Shown in pieces: positions 58,806 through 64,000 of a stretch of 64,000 bases of DNA (positions within the stretch are counted from its first letter, which is position 1; each line of letters begins with the position of its first letter). A program made the translations under genes and the position numbers. Below the pieces are notes generated by a model that ran no database searches, was not told the origin of the DNA, and saw nothing but the letters and a program-made list of their open reading frames with translations. The stretch lies in assembly GCA_003142595.1 (NCBI GenBank), contig PLMU01000003.1:194501-258500 (forward strand). The letters are read 5' to 3'. The DNA comes from Phycisphaerales bacterium (GTDB lineage Bacteria > Planctomycetota > Phycisphaerae > Sedimentisphaerales > UBA12454).

Positions 58806-59482
58806 TGGCTGAAAGAGCCGTTGTAAAAATCGATAAACAAAAGGCCAAAGATAGAGTGAAAGTAATTTGGCCGATATTGAAGAAGACATATCCGCAGGCC
58901 AAATGCGCTTTGGAACATGGTAATCCTCTGGAGCTTCTTATCGCGACGATTTTGTCTGCGCAATGCACCGATGTAAGGGTGAATATTGTTACAAAGACGC
59001 TCTTTAAAAAATACAAATCCGCAAAAGACTGGGCTGATGCACCGCTCGGACAGATTGAGCAGGATATCAAAAGCACAGGCTTTTATCATAATAAGGCTCT
59101 GAACATAAAAAAAGCCTGTCAAAAAATAATCAGCGACTTTAAAGGCAAGGTGCCGGAGATGATGGATGAACTTCTGTCGCTCAACGGAGTCGGCAGGAAA
59201 ACAGCGAATGTGGTTTTGGGCAACGCGTTCGGCGTGCAGGGTATCGTTTGCGATACGCACGTTTTGAGGCTGAGCAGAAGATTGCGGCTTTCGGCGAATA
59301 CAAATGACGCGGTGAAGCTGGAATTCGACCTGATGGAAATAGTGCCGAAAAAAAACTGGACGCTTTTCAGTCATCTGCTTGTTTTTCACGGCAGAAATAT
59401 ATGTCAGGCGCGTAAGCCTGATTGCGGAAATTGTCCGATTGCAAAATATTGTCCGGCGGCAAATAAACCGGAACTTTGGTAA
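58805..59482 (+). CDS. nth: Endonuclease III
   Basis: 225 aa. HhH-GPD enzyme: LLIATILSAQCTD, helix-hairpin-helix LLSLNGVGRKTANVVLG with the catalytic Lys, VCDTHVLRLSRRL with the catalytic Asp, and the 4Fe-4S ligand pattern C-x6-C-x2-C-x5-C (ICQARKPDCGNCPIAKYC). Excises oxidised pyrimidines in base excision repair. Its ATG overlaps the dsbD stop by 1 nt. The N-terminal 20 residues are a basic extension. Confidence 0.94.
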   Translation: MAERAVVKIDKQKAKDRVKVIWPILKKTYPQAKCALEHGNPLELLIATILSAQCTDVRVNIVTKTLFKKYKSAKDWADAPLGQIEQDIKSTGFYHNKALNIKKACQKIISDFKGKVPEMMDELLSLNGVGRKTANVVLGNAFGVQGIVCDTHVLRLSRRLRLSANTNDAVKLEFDLMEIVPKKNWTLFSHLLVFHGRNICQARKPDCGNCPIAKYCPAANKPELW

Positions 59483-59498
59483 TAGAAAGGCAGCACAA

Positions 59499-60221
59499 AT
59501 GAGCGAAAAAAGCGAAAAAATAGCAAGATTTGGCGTAGCCACCGAAGAAACCTGGCGGGTATTCAGAATAATGGCCGAATTCGTCGAAGGATTTGGAGAA
59601 CTCGCGACCGTCGGACCTGCCGTTTCAATTTTCGGCTCGGCAAGGACAAAACCAGACGATAAATATTACAAACTCGCGGAAGAAACAGCAATGATTTTAG
59701 CCAAGGCCGGTTTTGCGATTATCACGGGCGGAGGCGGCGGAATTATGGAAGCGGCAAATAAAGGCGCAACCAATGCTAAAGGTAAAAGCATCGGGCTGAA
59801 TATCGACCTGCCGCAGGAGCAGATTCCAAACTCTTATCAGAATCTTTCGCTGCATTTCAGGTATTTTTTCTGCAGGAAAGTAATGTTTTTAAAATACGCT
59901 AATGGTTTCGTAGTTTTTCCCGGAGGCATCGGGACATTGGACGAGTTTTCCGAGGCACTTGTGCTGATCCAGACGCTAAAGCAGGCTTATTTTCCTATTA
60001 TTCTTATGGGAAGCGATTACTGGACGGGCCTTGTAGACTGGATCAAAAAAGAAATGCTCGCCAAACATAATTACATCGACGCGCAGGATATGCATGTATT
60101 TTCTGTCTGTGACGACCCGCAAAAAGCTGCAAATATAATTATCGATTTTCATAAATCCGGCAAAAAGGTTGGTTTGCAGGAACCGAGCGGTCTTAAAAAA
60201 TCTACTCATCGAACAAGATGA
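59499..60221 (+). CDS. LOG-family protein (TIGR00730-type nucleotide phosphoribohydrolase)
   Basis: 240 aa from ATG 59499, with GAAAGG upstream; the frame is open to 59379 inside nth. It shows SIFGSARTKPDD, FAIITGGGGGIMEAANKGA, FRYFFCRKVMFLKYANGFVV and the signature FPGGIGTLDEFSEAL. Family members release ribose-5-phosphate from nucleoside monophosphates; older names call them lysine-decarboxylase-like, which is misleading. It lies 16 nt after nth. Confidence 0.88.
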   Translation: MSEKSEKIARFGVATEETWRVFRIMAEFVEGFGELATVGPAVSIFGSARTKPDDKYYKLAEETAMILAKAGFAIITGGGGGIMEAANKGATNAKGKSIGLNIDLPQEQIPNSYQNLSLHFRYFFCRKVMFLKYANGFVVFPGGIGTLDEFSEALVLIQTLKQAYFPIILMGSDYWTGLVDWIKKEMLAKHNYIDAQDMHVFSVCDDPQKAANIIIDFHKSGKKVGLQEPSGLKKSTHRTR

Positions 60222-60259
60222 TTTAGAATAAAACTTTTGATTAATTTTCAGGAATAATT

Positions 60260-62044
60260 ATGCATGCGTTAACTCTTGTAATCGTAAGCCTGCTTGTATT
60301 CGCATTAGCCTATAGATATTACTCTAAATTTATCGTCACAAAGGTGCTTGTCCTTAATGATGCTATCCCGACACCGGCTCACACTCTGCGCGATGGAAAA
60401 GATTACCATCCCACAAATAAATATGTACTGTTCGGTCATCACTTCGCCGCTATTTCAGGCGCCGGTCCGCTCGTAGGTCCCGTGCTGGCTGCTCAGTTCG
60501 GATTTTTGCCGGGCTATCTTTGGATACTAATCGGCGCTGTTCTCGGCGGTGCCGTGCATGACGTTGTTATCCTTTTTGCTTCCGTCAGATTGAAAGGATT
60601 GTCCCTGACTCAATTGGCTAAAGAGCATATAAGCGGCACGGCAGGTGTCGCTACCGGTTTTGCGATACTCTTTATTATTATAACCGCTCTGGCAGGTCTG
60701 GCTCTTGTGGTTGTTAACGCTCTTAACGAAAGTATCTGGGCAACATTTACCATAGCGGTAACTATTCCCGCTGCTTTGTTTGTCGGACTTTATATGTATA
60801 AGATAAGACCCGGAAAACTTATCGAAGCGTCGCTGATTGGAGTGGCGATTGTAATACTCGGCGTAATAATCGGTGAACCTTTGTCGAAAACGAGTTTTGG
60901 CTCAATCTTTCTTCTCTCCAAGCCAACACTGTCCATTATACTGCCCCTCTACGGCCTGATTGCATCGGTGCTTCCGGTCTGGATGCTTTTGTGCCCGCGG
61001 GATTATTTGAGCTCCTATATGAAACTGGGAACAATCGGATTTCTGGTGATCGGAATTTGTATCGTGAATCCAAAAATTCATATGCCGGCACTGACGCCGT
61101 ACATACACGGAGGCGGACCGATAATTCCCGGAAAGGTCTGGCCGTTTGTCTGTATTACTATTGCCTGCGGAGCAATCAGCGGCTTCCATAGTTTAATCGG
61201 CTCGGGCACTACTCCGAAGATGATTAACAAAGAATCCGATATCCGGTTTATAGGTTATGGCGCGATGCTTGTAGAAGCCATCGTTTCAATTATGGCCCTC
61301 ATTGCCGCGACGGTGATGCTGCCCGGAGATTATTTCGCGATAAATTTGTCGCCCGCTCTGTTTGAAAAACTTGGCATGCACGCCATTCAGCTTCCGGAAA
61401 TTGAAAGAATGACCGGCGAAACACTGACCGGCAGAGCAGGCGGAGCAGTTTCTCTGGCTGCGGGAATGTCGCTGATACTGTCAGCAATAAAAGGTATGAA
61501 ACACCTGATGGGCTATTGGTATCATTTTGCCATTATGTTCGAGGCGCTTTTTATTTTAACAACTGTCGATACAGGAACACGCGTCGCTCGTTATATCCTT
61601 CAGGAACTGCTTAAACCTGTTCATCCGAAACTGGCAAGCGGCACCTGGCTGCCGGGCGTGCTTCTGACCGGCACGATAATCAGCTGTCTATGGGGCTATC
61701 TTGTTTACTTTGGCGAAATCTCTACTATCTGGCCGATGTTCGGCGTGGCCAACCAACTCCTTGCGACGCTGGCTCTCTGTATCGGAACTATTTTTATCCT
61801 GCGGCATTCGGAAAAATGGTATTACTGCCTTATAACATTTATTCCTTCTGTGTTTATGTTTGTTACGACTTTTACAGCAAGCGTCGACAATATATTCAAT
61901 AACTATCTGCCGAAGCATAACTTTCAGGGAAATCTAAATATTGTCCTCTCGGTCGTTATGCTGGGGCTGGTGCTGATAATATTTTTTGAATCGATAAAAA
62001 AAGCTATTTCTATCCTTTACCCGATATTTGCCAAATCGCAGTAA
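60260..62044 (+). CDS. cstA: Carbon starvation protein A family transporter
   Basis: 594 aa, about 15 TM helices. Conserved CstA blocks: [59 protein letters not shown] (N-terminal signature), [14 protein letters not shown] and [12 protein letters not shown]. Shorter than E. coli CstA, like many anaerobe homologs. Family members import peptides or pyruvate. AGGAAT precedes the ATG. It ends 4 nt from the convergent radical SAM gene. Confidence 0.92.
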   Translation: MHALTLVIVSLLVFALAYRYYSKFIVTKVLVLNDAIPTPAHTLRDGKDYHPTNKYVLFGHHFAAISGAGPLVGPVLAAQFGFLPGYLWILIGAVLGGAVHDVVILFASVRLKGLSLTQLAKEHISGTAGVATGFAILFIIITALAGLALVVVNALNESIWATFTIAVTIPAALFVGLYMYKIRPGKLIEASLIGVAIVILGVIIGEPLSKTSFGSIFLLSKPTLSIILPLYGLIASVLPVWMLLCPRDYLSSYMKLGTIGFLVIGICIVNPKIHMPALTPYIHGGGPIIPGKVWPFVCITIACGAISGFHSLIGSGTTPKMINKESDIRFIGYGAMLVEAIVSIMALIAATVMLPGDYFAINLSPALFEKLGMHAIQLPEIERMTGETLTGRAGGAVSLAAGMSLILSAIKGMKHLMGYWYHFAIMFEALFILTTVDTGTRVARYILQELLKPVHPKLASGTWLPGVLLTGTIISCLWGYLVYFGEISTIWPMFGVANQLLATLALCIGTIFILRHSEKWYYCLITFIPSVFMFVTTFTASVDNIFNNYLPKHNFQGNLNIVLSVVMLGLVLIIFFESIKKAISILYPIFAKSQ

Positions 62045-62048
62045 GGTT

Positions 62049-63779
62049 TTAAGATTTGGAAATTGATTTCAGCAGATAATTTTTATCCGGGCCGCCGAGG
62101 TGCTGCCAGGGCAGGGTTTCATTAACATCAAATTTTCTTGCGGCAAGTTCGCTTAAATTAAGGCCGAATTTTTCAAAGGCTTTTTGCCACAATTCGAAAT
62201 TGAAACATTCATCCCATAAATCAAATTTCGCCCCGCTTCTATAAGCAAATTCAATTACATCGGCTAATCTGCTGTCCCCCCTGCCGATGGCGGATTCCAA
62301 AAGGCTTCTTTGGACGTGATGAAATTTAAAGTTTACAAATCTTGCGTTAAGTCTCTTTTTCTCGGCGTAAATTATCTCTCTTGCGTTTCTAAAATATTCC
62401 TCGCTTTGCTGGCCGGACCAGCCAAAAGGTGTATGAGCCTTTGGCACAAACCAGCTCACAGCGGCGTTTATGCCGGCAACTCTGTTGCAAACTTTCTTTC
62501 GCAATAACGCCAGATTCATACAAAGTTTTACGATATCTCTAATATCATCCTCGGTTTCGCTTGGCAGGCCTGCCATAAAATAAAGTTTTATCGTTTCAAA
62601 GCCTTGTTTGTAGGCTTCCTCGACGGCGGCAAAAAGGTTTTCATCCGTAATTGGTTTATTGATAATTCCGCGAAGTCTTTCACTTGCCGCTTCGACGGCT
62701 ATTGTCAAGCCGCTTTTGCGCACACTTGACGCAAGTTTCGGCAAAAGTTTTAATTGCACATCGACTCGCAGACTCGGAAGAGAAATTCCGACTTTGCGCG
62801 GCTCAAAATACTCGTTGAGCAAATTTAACGTTTCCTCAAGATACGGATAATCGGCTGTCGAAAGACTCAAAAGGCTGATTGTGTCAAAACCTGTCGCTTG
62901 GTAGGCTTTTTTGGCGATTTCAAAGATTCGCTGCGGGCTTCTGAAACGCAGCGGTCTTCGGCAAAAACTCGCCTGACAGAAATTGCATCTGCCCGGGCAG
63001 CCCCGCATAACTTCAATGCTTATCCTTTCGTGGATAGCTTGTGTAAAAGGCACAATGGGTTTTTCAGGAACAACAGACTTGTCAAGGTCGTCGATAACGG
63101 CATCAGAAATTCGCGGAGGCGAGCCTTCATATAATGACGGCACATAAATGAATGGAAATTTCTCCGCGGCTTTTTTCAAAACATCTTTTCTTGCAGTATT
63201 TTTGTTCTCAATCAGGAACTTTGCCAGTTCGACGGCTGCCTCTTCGGCTTGGCCCAGCAGAAACATATCGAAAAATGGCGCGACAGGCTCGCAGCAGTTC
63301 GCCATACCCGCCCCGCCTAAAATCAGCGGGAAATTCTCGTCCCTGTCCTTGCTCCTTAAAGGAATGCCGGCAAGGTCAAGGGTATTTAAGACGGCGGTAT
63401 AACAAAGCTCATTGGTCAGGCTGAAACCCACCATATCAAAATCTTTGACGGCGGCTTTTGATTCGAGGGTGTAAAGCGGAACGTTTTTTTGCTTCATTAC
63501 TTCCTGCGCATCGACCCATGGCAGAAAAACCCTTTCTGCGGCCACGTTCGGCAGACGATTTAATGCTTCGTAGATAATCGCCATACCGGTATGGCTCATC
63601 CCGATTTCGTAAACATCTGGGAAACATAAGGCAACTTTTAAATCGCAGACGTCGAGGCTCTTTTTTATCTGGTTGAACTCGCCGCCGATATAGCGCGAAG
63701 TCGTTCTGGTAAACGGCAGAAATTGCTGCTCGATAACATCTGTTAATATTGTAATTCTCCTGTTTTTCATTGCGGGCAT
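62049..63779 (-). CDS. TIGR03960-type B12-binding radical SAM protein
   Basis: 576 aa. An N-terminal cobalamin-binding-like domain (VALCFPDVYEIGMSHTGMAIIY; LGGAGMANCCEPVAPFFD) is followed by a radical SAM core with C-x3-C-x2-C in MRGCPGRCNFCQASF (about residues 262-276), FDTISLLSLSTADYPYL and VEAASERLRGIINKP. This is the TIGR03960 arrangement, usually partnered or fused with a TIGR03936/DUF2344 domain, which is absent here. The substrate is unknown. No Shine-Dalgarno is seen upstream of either ATG (63779, 63770); a TATAATG lies directly before the start, so the mRNA may be leaderless. Confidence 0.85.
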   Translation of the reverse strand: MPAMKNRRITILTDVIEQQFLPFTRTTSRYIGGEFNQIKKSLDVCDLKVALCFPDVYEIGMSHTGMAIIYEALNRLPNVAAERVFLPWVDAQEVMKQKNVPLYTLESKAAVKDFDMVGFSLTNELCYTAVLNTLDLAGIPLRSKDRDENFPLILGGAGMANCCEPVAPFFDMFLLGQAEEAAVELAKFLIENKNTARKDVLKKAAEKFPFIYVPSLYEGSPPRISDAVIDDLDKSVVPEKPIVPFTQAIHERISIEVMRGCPGRCNFCQASFCRRPLRFRSPQRIFEIAKKAYQATGFDTISLLSLSTADYPYLEETLNLLNEYFEPRKVGISLPSLRVDVQLKLLPKLASSVRKSGLTIAVEAASERLRGIINKPITDENLFAAVEEAYKQGFETIKLYFMAGLPSETEDDIRDIVKLCMNLALLRKKVCNRVAGINAAVSWFVPKAHTPFGWSGQQSEEYFRNAREIIYAEKKRLNARFVNFKFHHVQRSLLESAIGRGDSRLADVIEFAYRSGAKFDLWDECFNFELWQKAFEKFGLNLSELAARKFDVNETLPWQHLGGPDKNYLLKSISKS

Positions 63780-63874
63780 TATAACATTATAACGGCTAAT
63801 AATGAAGAACCAGAAATTTAAATTTGTATTAGTGATTTTGGCGGCGGAGTGGGAAAATGTATTCTTAATCCCGA

Positions 63875-64000
63875 TTAACTTTCTTCCGATAGCGGGATAT
63901 TTAATTTTTCCAGAAGGCGGTTAAGCTTGCGTCTTTCAAGGCCGAGGATTTTTGCCGCGGCCAGTTTCCTGCCGCTGACGGAGTTAAGGGCCTGGATAAT
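63875..64000 (-). CDS. C-terminus of a second sigma-54 activator (cut by window edge)
   Basis: The last 41 codons of a minus-strand gene: IIQALNSVSGRKLAAAKILG followed by LERRKLNRLLEKLNIPL. This is a Fis-type HTH, nearly identical in pattern to the C-terminus of the activator at 13205-14191 (IVQALNAVGGKKLAAAKILG...). The AAA+ part lies beyond the window. Confidence 0.85.
   Translation of the reverse strand: MIQALNSVSGRKLAAAKILGLERRKLNRLLEKLNIPLSEES

Noticed and set aside
1-64000. tRNA, rRNA and CRISPR arrays
   Set aside because: No cloverleaf-like T-loop (GGTTCGAAT/C) context, rRNA core sequence or regularly spaced direct repeats were noticed by eye; a covariance-model scan was not possible.

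Overview
The window most likely comes from an anaerobic or facultative Gram-negative bacterium of the Planctomycetota (Phycisphaerae-like). This is inferred, not proven. Supporting signs are outer-membrane assembly genes (BamD-like, LptE-like), abundant TPR proteins, sigma-54 with several sigma-54 activators, a DXP-type PLP gene (pdxB), and many short dispersed repeats that also invade coding sequence. No rRNA, tRNA or CRISPR array was recognised. Good sigma-70-like promoters (TTGaca-17-TATAAT type) and Shine-Dalgarno sites are visible at many genes.

Layout. 1-6.4 kb: an FAD/Fe-S oxidoreductase (cut by the window edge), an AmmeMemoRadiSam-type radical SAM enzyme, a nitronate monooxygenase-like flavoprotein, then pdxB-folP. 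6.4-15.2 kb: an accessory envelope/stress region mostly on the minus strand. It holds two tandem secreted paralogs, small membrane proteins (DUF3309-like, Lmo0937-like), a small lipoprotein, an MscS-like TM protein, a three-gene family of secreted beta-rich proteins, a sigma-54 activator and a frameshifted response-regulator remnant. 15.5-20.6 kb: a TPR membrane protein, folC and dprA, the last with a diverged copy of its 5' end. 20.6-23.9 kb: an island with HNH endonuclease, TcmP, a Gp37/Gp68 three-Cys protein and a homing-type HNH. 24.2-31.5 kb: rpoN, xylB, a truA/unknown/GT4/yjbQ operon and asd. 31.6-37.7 kb: the leuACDB cluster, preceded by a Leu-rich leader peptide and interrupted between leuD and leuB by a GxxExxY nuclease gene plus one unknown gene, bounded by short CCGCGGATT repeats. 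37.8-48 kb: a TGS GTPase, a DUF6485-like protein, then a minus-strand operon purC, four TMTC-like GT-C/TPR membrane proteins and a shikimate-kinase-like P-loop kinase. 48.2-53.2 kb: a PpiC isomerase, a 902-aa membrane protein and a second HNH locus. 53.5-62 kb: bamD-lptE-ftsH-dsbD-nth-LOG-cstA, all on plus. 62-64 kb: a TIGR03960-like radical SAM protein and the C-terminus of a second sigma-54 activator.

The most notable candidates are the HNH-TcmP-Gp37/68 cassette, the GxxExxY island whose repeats supply the stop codons of the genes they abut, the leucine leader in front of leuA, and the four-gene TMTC-like array with purC. Much of the remaining structure is a network of dispersed short repeats, several of them inserted in frame in folC, a GT4 gene and one TMTC-like gene.
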